From CAZWCX01 sp964632945 (lineage in GTDB: Bacteria > Planctomycetota > MHYJ01 > WSZJ01 > CAZWCX01): DNA of 6,954 nucleotides. Shown in pieces: positions 1 through 4,948 of this stretch (within the stretch, counting starts at the first letter, position 1; each line of letters opens with the position of its first letter). Location: positions 1-6,954 of the forward strand of contig CAZWCX010000221.1 in the NCBI GenBank assembly GCA_964632945.1, in the 5' to 3' direction. The position numbers and the translations under genes are program-made. The notes under the pieces are model-generated. The model was not told the DNA's origin, did no database searches, and worked only from the letters and a program-made list of their open reading frames with translations.

Positions 1-40
1 GATTTTTCACGAAGCCGCTGGCGCGGCTTCATGAATAATC
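1..40. repeat. 40-bp imperfect palindrome (18-bp stem, 4-nt loop) after the pseudouridine synthase gene
   Basis: Positions 1-18 and 23-40 are inverted copies that match at 16 of 18 places (mismatches at 5/36 and 10/31), with the loop TGGC at 19-22. The inner eight base pairs (GAAGCCGC/GCGGCTTC) are perfect. It starts 4 bp beyond the stop codon of the leftward pseudouridine synthase gene, where a terminator is expected. However, neither strand has a clear run of T after the hairpin within the window: the minus-strand transcript would continue with GTGAAAAATC inside the stem. It may be a bidirectional or Rho-assisted terminator, or a dispersed palindromic repeat. The window edge cuts off its left flank, so a T-tract beyond base 1 cannot be excluded. 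Confidence 0.6.
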
Positions 41-52
41 CGGGCTAGCCCG
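41..52. repeat. Perfect 12-bp palindrome overlapping the stop codon
   Basis: CGGGCTAGCCCG is its own reverse complement. It contains the TAG stop of the leftward pseudouridine synthase gene (45-47 on the plus strand reads CTA) and directly abuts the 40-bp palindrome at 1-40. Together they make a 52-bp tandem dyad at the gene end. Function unknown; 12-bp GC-rich palindromes can arise by chance in such DNA. Confidence 0.5.
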
Positions 53-1088
53 GCCGGTCGTCTCCCTTCCGCGCCGGCAGGGCGCGGTGGCGGCGCAGGG
101 CCTCGAGCATGCGCTGCATGTCGTCGGCGAGCGGGGCCTCGAAGCGCACGCGCTTCTTCGTGCTCGGGTGGTCGAACGCGATCGCGAACGCGTGCAGCCC
201 GTGACGCTCCAGGAGCGGCGGCTGCGGCGGCAGGTCGACCGGCTTCTGCGGGTGCTCGAGTTCCCACTCGAAGATCGCGTCCTTGCGGCCGTACAGGCTG
301 TCGGCCAGAATCGGGTGCCCGATCGACATGAGGTGTACCCGGATCTGGTGCGTCCGCCCCGTCTTGGGCAGGCAGCGCACGAAGGTGTAGTCCCGGAACC
401 GCTCGCTCGCCTCGTAGTAGGTGACCGCGGGCTTCCCGTCGTCGCGCCGGATCGCCATGCGCTCGTGGTCGCGCGGGTTCCGGCCGATCGGCTTGTCGAT
501 CACGTCGGAGTCGAAACGCAGCATCCCGTCGACGAGGGCCAGGTACTCCTTGTCGATCGTGCGTTCCTCGAACTGGGCGGTCAGGAAGGCGTGGGCGCGC
601 GCGGTCTTGGCCGCCACGATGATCCCGCTGGTGTCCTTGTCGAGCCGGTGGACGATCCCGGGCCGGTAGACGTCGTCGGTCGGGGCGAGGCTGCCGCAGT
701 GGTGCAGGAGGGCGTTCACCAGCGTGCCTTCCCAGTGTCCGCAGGCGGGGTGCACGACGAAGTTCGGCGTCTTGTTGATCACCACGATGTCGTCGTCTTC
801 GTGGACGACGTCGAGCGGGATGTCCTCGGCCTTGGTCTGCGGCTCGATGATCGTGGGGCAATGGATGACCAGGTGATCCCCCCGCTGCAGCGAGCGGCTG
901 GCCTTGGTCTTCTTGCCGTTGACGAGCACGAGCTCCTCCCGGATGAGGCGCTGGATCAGGCTGCGCGACAGCTCCGGGATGCGCTTGGACAGGTAGACGT
1001 CGAGCCGCTGCTCCTCGGCCTTGGGGGTGGCGACCACGAACTCCACCGTGCGCAGGCGGGTGAGGTCGACCGTGACCGGCTTGACCAT
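45..1088 (-). CDS. rluD: RluA/RluD-family 23S rRNA pseudouridine synthase
   Basis: This is a 347-residue RNA pseudouridine synthase that isomerises uridine in folded RNA. RluD acts on helix 69 of 23S rRNA during large-subunit assembly in the cytoplasm. An S4 RNA-binding domain occupies about residues 27-75 (RLDVYLSKRIPELSRS onward). The catalytic domain follows: HRLDKDTSG at 147-155 carries the invariant catalytic aspartate D150, KTGRTHQIRVHL lies at 242-253, and LYG at 265-267. Length and order (S4 then synthase) fit RluD rather than RluA, which lacks S4; the exact target uridines are inferred. It is the last gene of the leftward set, 14 bp after the epimerase. The ATG at 1088 has GGAG directly abutting it, which is too close for an ideal Shine-Dalgarno. 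A GTG at residue 15 (1046) is a possible alternative, since family homology begins near residues 15-20. Confidence 0.93.
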   Translation of the reverse strand: MVKPVTVDLTRLRTVEFVVATPKAEEQRLDVYLSKRIPELSRSLIQRLIREELVLVNGKKTKASRSLQRGDHLVIHCPTIIEPQTKAEDIPLDVVHEDDDIVVINKTPNFVVHPACGHWEGTLVNALLHHCGSLAPTDDVYRPGIVHRLDKDTSGIIVAAKTARAHAFLTAQFEERTIDKEYLALVDGMLRFDSDVIDKPIGRNPRDHERMAIRRDDGKPAVTYYEASERFRDYTFVRCLPKTGRTHQIRVHLMSIGHPILADSLYGRKDAIFEWELEHPQKPVDLPPQPPLLERHGLHAFAIAFDHPSTKKRVRFEAPLADDMQRMLEALRRHRALPARKGDDRPG

Positions 1089-1102
1089 CTCCGGCGTCGC
1101 GG

Positions 1103-2053
1103 CTAGCCCGCCGCGCCCTCCCGCTCGTGCTCGGCGAACCAGGCCGCGGTCCGGCGCAGGCCGTCCACGAAGTCCACCGGCGCGGTGTAGCCGAGCATCC
1201 GTTCCGCCTTGGCGATGTCGGCCTCGGAGTTGAGCCGGTCCCCGGGGCGGTGCGGCGCGTAGTTCACTTTCGCCACCCGGTCGAGGACGCGCTGCAGGTG
1301 GTAGACCAGTTCGTTCAGCGCGCGGCTGCGGCCGCAGGCGATGTTGAAGGCCTCCCCGGATACGCCCGGGGCCGCGGCGGCGAGCAGGAACGCGTGAACG
1401 ACGTTGTCGACGTAGGTGAAGTCGCGCCCCCCGGTGCCGTCCCCGAATACCGTGAGCGGCTCCCCGCGCCGCATCGCCTGGAGAAAGCGCGGGATCACCG
1501 CGGCGTACTCCGAAAGCGGGTTCTGCCGCGGGCCGAAGACGTTGAAGAGGCGCAGGATCACCGTCTCCAGGCCGAAGTTTTGCGAGAACGTCCGACAGTA
1601 GAGCTCACCGGCGACCTTGGAGACCGGATACGGCGCCTTCGGTCGATAGGGCAAGGTCTCCCGGTCGCGCGCCTCTTCGTGATCGCCATACACGCTCGAC
1701 GAAGAGGCGAAGACGACCCGGCGGACGCCGGCCTGCCGGGCCGCGTGCAGCAGGTGGACGGTGCCGGAGACGTTGACCTCGTGCGTGGCGACCGGTTCCT
1801 TGAGCGATCGCGGCACCGAATTGAGAGCCGCCAGGTGGAAGATCACCTCCCGGCCGTCGACCGCCTTCGCGCAGGCCGCAGGATCGCGAAGGTCGGCTTC
1901 CTGGAACTCCAGACCGGGGAACAGGCCGTCGAGGTTGGTCACTCGGCCGGTGCTCAGGTCGTCGAACACGCGCACGTCGTGCCCGTCCCGGCACAATTGA
2001 TGCACGAGGTTGCTGCCGATGAAGCCGGCCCCGCCGGTGACCAACACACGCAC
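1103..2053 (-). CDS. Extended SDR NAD-dependent sugar-nucleotide epimerase/dehydratase (WbpP/GalE-like)
   Basis: This 316-residue protein is an extended short-chain dehydrogenase/reductase. The N-terminal Rossmann motif is G7-x2-G10-x2-G13 (TGGAGFIG), and acidic D31/D32 at the end of beta-2 fit NAD rather than NADP. The active-site serines lie in SSSSVYGD (117-124), and the catalytic pair in YPVSK is Y142 and K146. LRLFNVFGPRQNP (168-179), YAAVIPRF (183-190) and GDGTGGRDFTYVDN (204-217) are typical of the UDP-sugar epimerase branch. The phrase NSVPRSLKEP (78-87) closely recalls UDP-GlcNAc 4-epimerases such as WbpP/TviC, so a role in surface polysaccharide precursor supply is plausible. UDP-glucose 4-epimerase or a dTDP/GDP-sugar enzyme remain possible, because substrate specificity cannot be read safely. 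Start codon is GTG with GGAG eight bases upstream. Sandwiched between tatD and rluD, it has its own promoter candidate. Confidence 0.9.
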   Translation of the reverse strand: MRVLVTGGAGFIGSNLVHQLCRDGHDVRVFDDLSTGRVTNLDGLFPGLEFQEADLRDPAACAKAVDGREVIFHLAALNSVPRSLKEPVATHEVNVSGTVHLLHAARQAGVRRVVFASSSSVYGDHEEARDRETLPYRPKAPYPVSKVAGELYCRTFSQNFGLETVILRLFNVFGPRQNPLSEYAAVIPRFLQAMRRGEPLTVFGDGTGGRDFTYVDNVVHAFLLAAAAPGVSGEAFNIACGRSRALNELVYHLQRVLDRVAKVNYAPHRPGDRLNSEADIAKAERMLGYTAPVDFVDGLRRTAAWFAEHEREGAAG

Positions 2054-2061
2054 GCGTCACT

Positions 2062-2065
2062 CTCC
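2062..2065 (-). promoter_or_regulatory. Shine-Dalgarno deciding the GTG start of the epimerase
   Basis: The minus strand reads GGAG, then eight bases, then GTG at 2053-2051. The protein beginning there starts immediately with the conserved MRVLVTGGAGFIG Rossmann strand, so both signals agree on the start. Confidence 0.6.
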
Positions 2066-2083
2066 AAGTCGCGAAGGGCGGCC

Positions 2084-2112
2084 ATCCTAGCACGGGGCGG
2101 AGGACGCCGCAA
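2084..2112 (-). promoter_or_regulatory. Sigma70-type promoter candidate for the epimerase gene
   Basis: On the minus strand, TTGCGG (2112-2107) is followed by exactly 17 bases and TAGGAT (2089-2084). A start near 2077 would give a leader of about 24 nt containing the GGAG site. This implies the epimerase and rluD can be transcribed independently of tatD. The match is by eye and GC-rich genomes give chance hits. Confidence 0.45.
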
Positions 2113-2168
2113 GGGGAACGCAAGCGCCCCGGACCCGTCCACCCTGCGCCACGGCGCGCGCGGGGCGT

Positions 2169-2186
2169 CCCCCGGCTCCGCGGGGG
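2169..2186 (-). terminator. Weak GC hairpin downstream of tatD
   Basis: CCCCCG (2169-2174) pairs with CGGGGG (2181-2186) around a 6-nt loop, about 33 bp beyond the tatD stop. No T-tract follows on the minus strand, so this is at most a pause or Rho-assisted site. The stem is short and of low sequence complexity. Confidence 0.2.
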
Positions 2187-2218
2187 GGCTGCCGGTGGCG
2201 CGACCCTGTTTGCGCCGC

Positions 2219-2995
2219 TCACGACCCCGCGGGCAGGGCCCCGAAGAATCGGCGCGCGTTCTCCGTCGTCCGGCGAGCGAGGTCCTCGAACGGGACGCCC
2301 CGCACCTCCGCCAGCCGGCGCGCGGTCGCGGCCACGTAGGCGGGTTCATTCCGCTTCCCCCGGCGCTCCTGCGGCGCAAGGAACGGGCAGTCGGTCTCGA
2401 CGAAAATCCGGTCCTCCGGCGCCGCCGCGGCGGCCCGGCGCAGCGCCTCCGCCTTCGGATAGGTGAGGGGACCCGCGAAGGAAAGGTAGAGTCCCATCGC
2501 GGCGCACTCGGCCGCGTCCTTCTCGTCCCCCGAGAAACAGTGCATCACCGCCCGCACCGGCGCGGGCTCCGCGCGCAGAACCGCCAACACGTCCGCCATC
2601 GCATCCCGGCAATGGATCACGACCGGCTTGTCGAGCCGCCGCGCGAGATCCAACTGCCGCCGGAACGACTCGCGCTGGTGCTCCGGCGTGGCGCTGTCGC
2701 GATACCAGTCGAGCCCCGTTTCGCCGATCGCCACCACCCGGGGGTGGCGCGCCAGGGACTCGAGCCGGTCCCATTCGGCGTCGGTGAACGCACGCGAATC
2801 GTTGGGATGAATGCCGACCGCGGCCCAGAGTTCCGGGTGACGGTCCGCGAGTTCGACGCAACGCGCGTCGCTCTCGAGGTCGATCCCGATCGTGACGATC
2901 GCGTGCACCCCCGCCGCCCGCGCGCGCGCCAGTACGGCATCCCGGTCGGCCGAGAAGTCCTCCCAGGCGAGATGGGCGTGCGTGTCGATCAGCAT
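2219..2995 (-). CDS. tatD: TatD-family metal-dependent hydrolase (putative DNase)
   Basis: This 258-residue TIM-barrel hydrolase of the amidohydrolase superfamily has the usual length for TatD/YcfH. Metal ligands visible in order are H6 and H8 in THAHL, E92 in GETGLDWY (91-98), H128 in VIHCRDA, H152 in MHCFSGD (151-157) and D202 in TDCPFLAP (201-208). GIHPND (61-66) is another family signature. Family members have 3'-5' exonuclease or DNase activity and are proposed to act in DNA repair or turnover. YcfH and YjjV paralogues are hard to separate from TatD, so the symbol means the family. The family signature MLIDTHAHL begins exactly at the ATG at 2995, fixing the start although no Shine-Dalgarno precedes it. 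The gene diverges from the 82-residue protein gene and is followed, 165 bp on, by the epimerase. Confidence 0.93.
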   Translation of the reverse strand: MLIDTHAHLAWEDFSADRDAVLARARAAGVHAIVTIGIDLESDARCVELADRHPELWAAVGIHPNDSRAFTDAEWDRLESLARHPRVVAIGETGLDWYRDSATPEHQRESFRRQLDLARRLDKPVVIHCRDAMADVLAVLRAEPAPVRAVMHCFSGDEKDAAECAAMGLYLSFAGPLTYPKAEALRRAAAAAPEDRIFVETDCPFLAPQERRGKRNEPAYVAATARRLAEVRGVPFEDLARRTTENARRFFGALPAGS

Positions 2996-3003
2996 GGAGC
3001 GAC

Positions 3004-3032
3004 AGCCTAGCCGCCGCGTCCGATCGCGTCCA
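3004..3032 (-). promoter_or_regulatory. Promoter candidate for tatD, possibly giving a leaderless mRNA
   Basis: On the minus strand TGGACG (3032-3027), 17 bases, TAGGCT (3009-3004). Transcription would begin about 2998-2996, right at the ATG at 2995. This agrees with the absence of any Shine-Dalgarno before tatD. The hexamers are only moderate matches (4/6 and 3/6). Confidence 0.3.
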
Positions 3033-3048
3033 GGGGATTCCAGGACGA

Positions 3049-3077
3049 TTGCCGCGGACCCCGACTCCGGGTAGAGT
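3049..3077 (+). promoter_or_regulatory. Sigma70-type promoter candidate for the 82-residue protein gene
   Basis: TTGCCG (3049-3054), exactly 17 bases, TAGAGT (3072-3077); each hexamer matches consensus at four of six places. A start near 3084 would leave a leader of about 28 nt with the GGAGG site. It lies back to back with the tatD promoter candidate, 16 bp between the two -35 boxes. Confidence 0.42.
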
Positions 3078-3096
3078 GGGGGGACGGCACCGATCG

Positions 3097-3103
3097 AAGG
3101 AGG
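3097..3103 (+). promoter_or_regulatory. Strong Shine-Dalgarno (AAGGAGG) deciding the start at 3112
   Basis: AAGGAGG ends eight bases before the ATG at 3112. This selects that ATG over an in-frame ATG at 3049, which coincides with the promoter -35 box and lacks a ribosome-binding site. Confidence 0.75.
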
Positions 3104-3111
3104 GTCGCACG

Positions 3112-3360
3112 ATGACGGAAAAAGAAGAACTCAAGCGGGCGATGAGCGCGTTCAAGAAGCGGCTCAAACTCTACCGCCAGGATGACGAGTCGCGCCTCGG
3201 CGGCCGCGGCCTCACCGCGGGACGGACGTCCGGCATCGTCGGCATCAAGCCGCCCGACGGCTTCCCGCCCGGCGTCTGGGAGGAACTCGTCCAGGCCGGC
3301 AAGCTCCGCTCGGAGGGCGGCGGGACTTACTCCCTCGTCCAGGGACCCACCCCCTCCTGA
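3112..3360 (+). CDS. Small basic, soluble protein of unknown function (82 residues)
   Basis: No named family is recognised. The N-terminal third (residues 1-24) is a highly charged predicted helix rich in Lys, Glu and Arg (KEELKRAMSAFKKRLKLYR). Next comes DDESRLGGRGLTAGRTSG (24-41), a Gly/Arg-rich segment, then IVGIKPPDGFPPGVWEELV (42-60) and a short C-terminal part ending in a TYSLVQ strand (72-77). There is no signal peptide, membrane segment or cysteine. The charged helix followed by a compact proline-aromatic motif looks like a real folded mini-protein that could contact nucleic acid or another protein; this is inference. Evidence that it is a gene is strong: ideal Shine-Dalgarno, a promoter candidate with a 17-base spacer, and amino-acid patterning. 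It is transcribed alone, divergently from tatD. The leftward-pointing terminator beyond it is oriented against this gene, though its stem may still slow transcription. Confidence 0.8.
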   Translation: MTEKEELKRAMSAFKKRLKLYRQDDESRLGGRGLTAGRTSGIVGIKPPDGFPPGVWEELVQAGKLRSEGGGTYSLVQGPTPS

Positions 3361-3388
3361 GCCGACGCCGGCGCGGGTCCACGATCCG

Positions 3389-3427
3389 AAAAAAACCGGG
3401 CCCACTCCGTTGCCGGAGTGGGCCCGG
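3389..3427 (-). terminator. Strong intrinsic terminator, leftward
   Basis: A perfect 14-bp GC-rich stem (3396-3409 with 3414-3427) closes a 4-nt loop (TTGC on the plus strand). It is followed on the minus strand by seven T residues (A run at 3389-3395). On the plus strand the hairpin is followed by GCATTGCATC, so polarity is clearly minus. It does not follow a minus-strand protein gene closely: the prenyl synthase stop is about 450 bp upstream. It either ends a small RNA or a very long 3' untranslated region. Confidence 0.9.
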
Positions 3428-3429
3428 GC

Positions 3430-3495
3430 ATTGCATCCGGTTGGGCGACGATGCCCGGGTGCGCATCGGGTCGCCGCCCCATTTCCGGATCCAAT
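3430..3495 (-). repeat. Rod-like hairpin (21 bp in three helices)
   Basis: Helices: ATTGCATCCGG (3430-3440) with CCGGATCCAAT (3485-3495), one C/C mismatch; GGCGAC (3444-3449) with GTCGCC (3470-3475); GATGC (3450-3454) with GCATC (3463-3467). All pairs are Watson-Crick on either strand. The strand is assigned from the adjoining leftward terminator. Confidence 0.7.
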
Positions 3496-3518
3496 TGTCG
3501 TTTCCGTTGACGAGGGTG

Positions 3519-3527
3519 GGTATAGCA
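3519..3527 (-). promoter_or_regulatory. Extended -10 promoter candidate for the small RNA
   Basis: The minus strand reads TGC followed by TATACC (3527-3519), an extended -10 arrangement. No good -35 lies 17 bases upstream (TTCCAC). Such promoters can do without one. Confidence 0.25.
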
Positions 3528-3573
3528 ACGGGCGGGCCCGCGTGGAATGAAATGATGAATGTTCATATGTTGT

Positions 3574-3601
3574 TGTATACAAACAGTTTGCGTTCAGTCA
3601 G
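3574..3601 (-). promoter_or_regulatory. Alternative leftward promoter candidate in the AT-rich island
   Basis: The minus strand reads CTGACT (3601-3596), 16 bases, TATACA (3579-3574). The -10 sits in TTGTATACAA (3573-3582), which is itself palindromic, so a rightward -10 is equally visible but lacks a -35. The island is the most AT-rich stretch of the window, which fits a promoter. Confidence 0.3.
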
Positions 3602-3632
3602 AAAAACCGCAAGCCCCCCGAAATCCGCCCGA

Positions 3633-3672
3633 TGTCAACGCCCCCTTTGCGGGGGTGTCAAGCCCGTTGACA
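3633..3672. promoter_or_regulatory. Operator-like dyad: three TGTCAA/TTGACA half-sites around a C5/G5 hairpin
   Basis: TGTCAACG occurs at 3633-3640. A perfect inverted repeat TGTCAA-GCCCG-TTGACA spans 3656-3672. The outer TGTCAACG (3633-3640) also pairs with CGTTGACA (3665-3672). Between the direct half-sites (23 bp apart) lies CCCCC-TTTGC-GGGGG (3641-3655). The layout resembles a binding array for a dimeric repressor. TTGACA also equals the -35 consensus, but no suitable -10 was found at 16-18 bp on either strand. The binding protein is unknown. Confidence 0.4.
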
Positions 3673-3847
3673 GAGCGTGAGCAGCTCCGGAGACCGGGAG
3701 GTCGGACCCCCGCAGGGGAGTCGTCCGGCGGCGGGGCCAAGCGCGGGGGGCCGGAAAGATTCAGGACGGAGGAAGCCGCCGGGGATACGGCCCGTGGCGA
3801 GTCGCCGCGGCGGAAGGGACGCGGGAAGCCTCGGCTCGCGGCGAGAG

Positions 3848-3869
3848 GGCGCGGCAGGGCAGCCGCGCC
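3848..3869 (-). terminator. GC-rich hairpin just after the prenyl synthase stop
   Basis: GGCGCGGC (3848-3855) pairs perfectly with GCCGCGCC (3862-3869) around a 6-nt loop, 9 bp beyond the stop codon of the leftward prenyl synthase gene. On the minus strand it is followed by CTCTCGCCG, not a T-tract. It may stabilise the mRNA 3' end or assist Rho; it is not a classical terminator. Confidence 0.35.
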
Positions 3870-3878
3870 GCAGAAGTC

Positions 3879-4880
3879 TCAGTGGCTGCGGGCGACCACG
3901 AAGTCGGCCAGTGCTTCCATCGACTCTTTGTAGGTCGAGTCCGGCAGGACGGAGAGATGACCTTTGGCGCGCTCCACGAATCGGCTCGCCCGTTCCAACG
4001 AGAGATCGAGCACGTTGTGCTCGTTGAGCAGGCGGACGATGTCGCTGCGCTTCTCCTGCAATCCGTCGGACGAGATGAAATCGATGGCCTGGCGGCGCTG
4101 GGCCTCGTTCATCGATCCCAGCATCAGGATCACCGGGAGGGTGATTTTCCCCTTCAGCAAGTCGGTCCCCAGGGACTTGCCCATCGTGGCCTCGTCCCCG
4201 ACGATATCCAGGTAGTCATCCATCACCTGGAACGCGACGCCGAGATTGAGGCCGTACTGATAGAGCGAATCGGCCGTAGCCGGGTCGGCCCCGGCGCAGA
4301 GCCCGCCGAGCTTGCAGCACGAGCCGAACAGCGAGGCGGTCTTCCGCTCGATGACCCGGAAGTAGTCGTCCTCGCCGATGCCGAAGTTGTACCGATTGTA
4401 GGTCTGCAGCAGTTCGCCCAGGCAGATGTCCTCGCTGGTCTGGGCCAGCACCTCCACGACGCGGCGATCCTCGATCGAGGCGCACACCGTGAACGCGCGG
4501 GCGAACAGGTAGTCCCCGAACAGGACGGACATCTCGTTGCCCCACCGGAAGTTGAGGCTTTGGACCTTCCGGCGCATCTTGGCCTCGTCGAGCACGTCGT
4601 CGTGCACGAGCGTGGCATTGTGGATGAGTTCCGCGACCACGGCGAGCCGGTAGTGGAGTTCCTTGACCTCTCCACACGCCTTGGCGGTGAAGAGAACGAG
4701 GCCGGGGCGCAGGCGCTTGCCCTGGAATTGAGAGATGTGGTCCACGAGTTCATTGATGATCCCGTGGCCGCTGGTCAGATATTCGCGGATGCGCTTCTCG
4801 ACCTGCTCCATCTCGGACTGGATCGGGGAGTAGACCTGGGACAGGTTCATCCCCTTGGATCGGTCCACCGCCTGTGTCAT
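3879..4880 (-). CDS. Long-chain trans-polyprenyl diphosphate synthase
   Basis: This 333-residue protein condenses isopentenyl diphosphate with an allylic diphosphate in repeated trans-additions, making the C35-C50 chain that becomes the menaquinone or ubiquinone side chain. Seen in sequence: GKRLRP (54-59) for substrate diphosphate, the first aspartate-rich motif DDVLD (94-98) followed by R103/R104, GDYLFARAF (122-130), KT at 180-181, and the second aspartate-rich motif DDYLD (221-225), with K235, K243 and K245 downstream. Small residues just before the first motif (A89, T90 in IHNATLVHDD) resemble octaprenyl/solanesyl-type enzymes such as IspB, not farnesyl synthases, which carry aromatic residues there. 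The exact chain length is inferred and not fixed. GGAGG lies only three bases before the ATG at 4880. An internal ATG at 4850 has GGGG abutting it and is less likely. The gene is monocistronic and divergent from the 354-residue protein gene. Confidence 0.93.
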   Translation of the reverse strand: MTQAVDRSKGMNLSQVYSPIQSEMEQVEKRIREYLTSGHGIINELVDHISQFQGKRLRPGLVLFTAKACGEVKELHYRLAVVAELIHNATLVHDDVLDEAKMRRKVQSLNFRWGNEMSVLFGDYLFARAFTVCASIEDRRVVEVLAQTSEDICLGELLQTYNRYNFGIGEDDYFRVIERKTASLFGSCCKLGGLCAGADPATADSLYQYGLNLGVAFQVMDDYLDIVGDEATMGKSLGTDLLKGKITLPVILMLGSMNEAQRRQAIDFISSDGLQEKRSDIVRLLNEHNVLDLSLERASRFVERAKGHLSVLPDSTYKESMEALADFVVARSH

Positions 4881-4919
4881 AGGCCTCCGCCCTCGAGGGG
4901 GGTCGTCAGGAAGGGCGGG

Positions 4920-4948
4920 ATTCTATCGCACGCCCTTGGGGAATACAA
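4920..4948 (-). promoter_or_regulatory. Promoter candidate for the prenyl synthase gene
   Basis: The minus strand reads TTGTAT (4948-4943), exactly 17 bases, TAGAAT (4925-4920). The -10 matches consensus at five of six places. Transcription would start near 4913, leaving a leader of about 33 nt. The -35 overlaps the left arm of the dyad at 4947-4995. Confidence 0.5.

Larger units (their letters stand above)
3389..3512 (-). ncRNA. Candidate structured small RNA ending in an intrinsic terminator
   Basis: Immediately upstream of the leftward terminator lies a second strong hairpin. Positions 3430-3440 pair with 3485-3495 (10 of 11 pairs), an asymmetric internal loop follows, then 3444-3449 pair with 3470-3475 (6/6) and 3450-3454 with 3463-3467 (5/5), with an apical loop at 3455-3462. 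The 21 pairs give a rod, then a 2-nt gap, then the 14-bp terminator stem and U7. An extended -10 (TGC-TATACC on the minus strand, 3527-3519) would start the RNA near 3512, giving about 125 nt. A second promoter candidate at 3574-3601 would give about 180 nt. No protein frame fits. I do not recognise a known family: it lacks the signatures of 4.5S SRP RNA, RNase P RNA or tmRNA. It could instead be the structured 3' end of the prenyl synthase transcript. Confidence 0.4.
3361..3878. other. 518-bp region without a credible protein gene
   Basis: From left to right it holds a leftward intrinsic terminator (3389-3427), a rod-like hairpin (3430-3495), an AT-rich island (about 3541-3610) with promoter-like elements, an operator-like dyad (3633-3672), and a GC-rich stretch (3673-3870) that is G/A-rich on the plus strand. 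Open frames here read as arginine/proline/glycine-rich low-complexity protein, have no ribosome-binding sites and look like chance frames. The 3673-3870 stretch would be a C-rich, pyrimidine-biased 3' untranslated region of the prenyl synthase mRNA, which would suit Rho-dependent termination (inference). Confidence 0.6.

Noticed and set aside
43..1110. Identical 10-mer GGCTAGCCCG at both the rluD stop (43-52) and the epimerase stop (1101-1110)
   Set aside because: Explained by both proteins ending in a glycine codon followed by TAG in GC-rich DNA; no longer shared sequence around it.
1127..3010. Very long plus-strand open frame (627 codons) opposite the epimerase and tatD
   Set aside because: It is the antisense shadow of two genes with clear catalytic motifs; long antisense frames are expected at this GC content, and its composition is Arg/Val/Gly-rich without motifs.
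3422..3460. Possible antiterminator: CCCGGGCA (3423-3430) could pair with TGCCCGGG (3452-3459) and disrupt the terminator base
   Set aside because: CCCGGG is self-complementary so many pairings are possible, the competing rod hairpin is far longer, and no coding gene follows closely enough for attenuation to make sense.
3007..3582. Long minus-strand open frame starting in the AT-rich island and running through the terminator
   Set aside because: It crosses a perfect intrinsic terminator, lies antisense to the well-supported 82-residue gene, has no ribosome-binding site and encodes low-complexity Arg/Gly/Ala protein.
3633..3672. TTGACA copies as -35 boxes of promoters
   Set aside because: No acceptable -10 hexamer lies 16-18 bp downstream of any of the three copies on the relevant strand.
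3756..3786. Plus-strand stretch (GGAAAGATTCAGGACGGAGG and following bases) resembling the conserved domain of bacterial SRP RNA
   Set aside because: The match to the CAGG-CCGGAAGGAAGCAGC core is broken at key loop positions and no enclosing long helix or terminator is found in the right place.
3559..3933. Plus-strand open frame of 124 codons in the gene-free region
   Set aside because: Arg/Gly/Pro/Ala-rich composition with no ribosome site, and it overlaps the end of the prenyl synthase gene in antisense; typical chance frame in GC-rich DNA.
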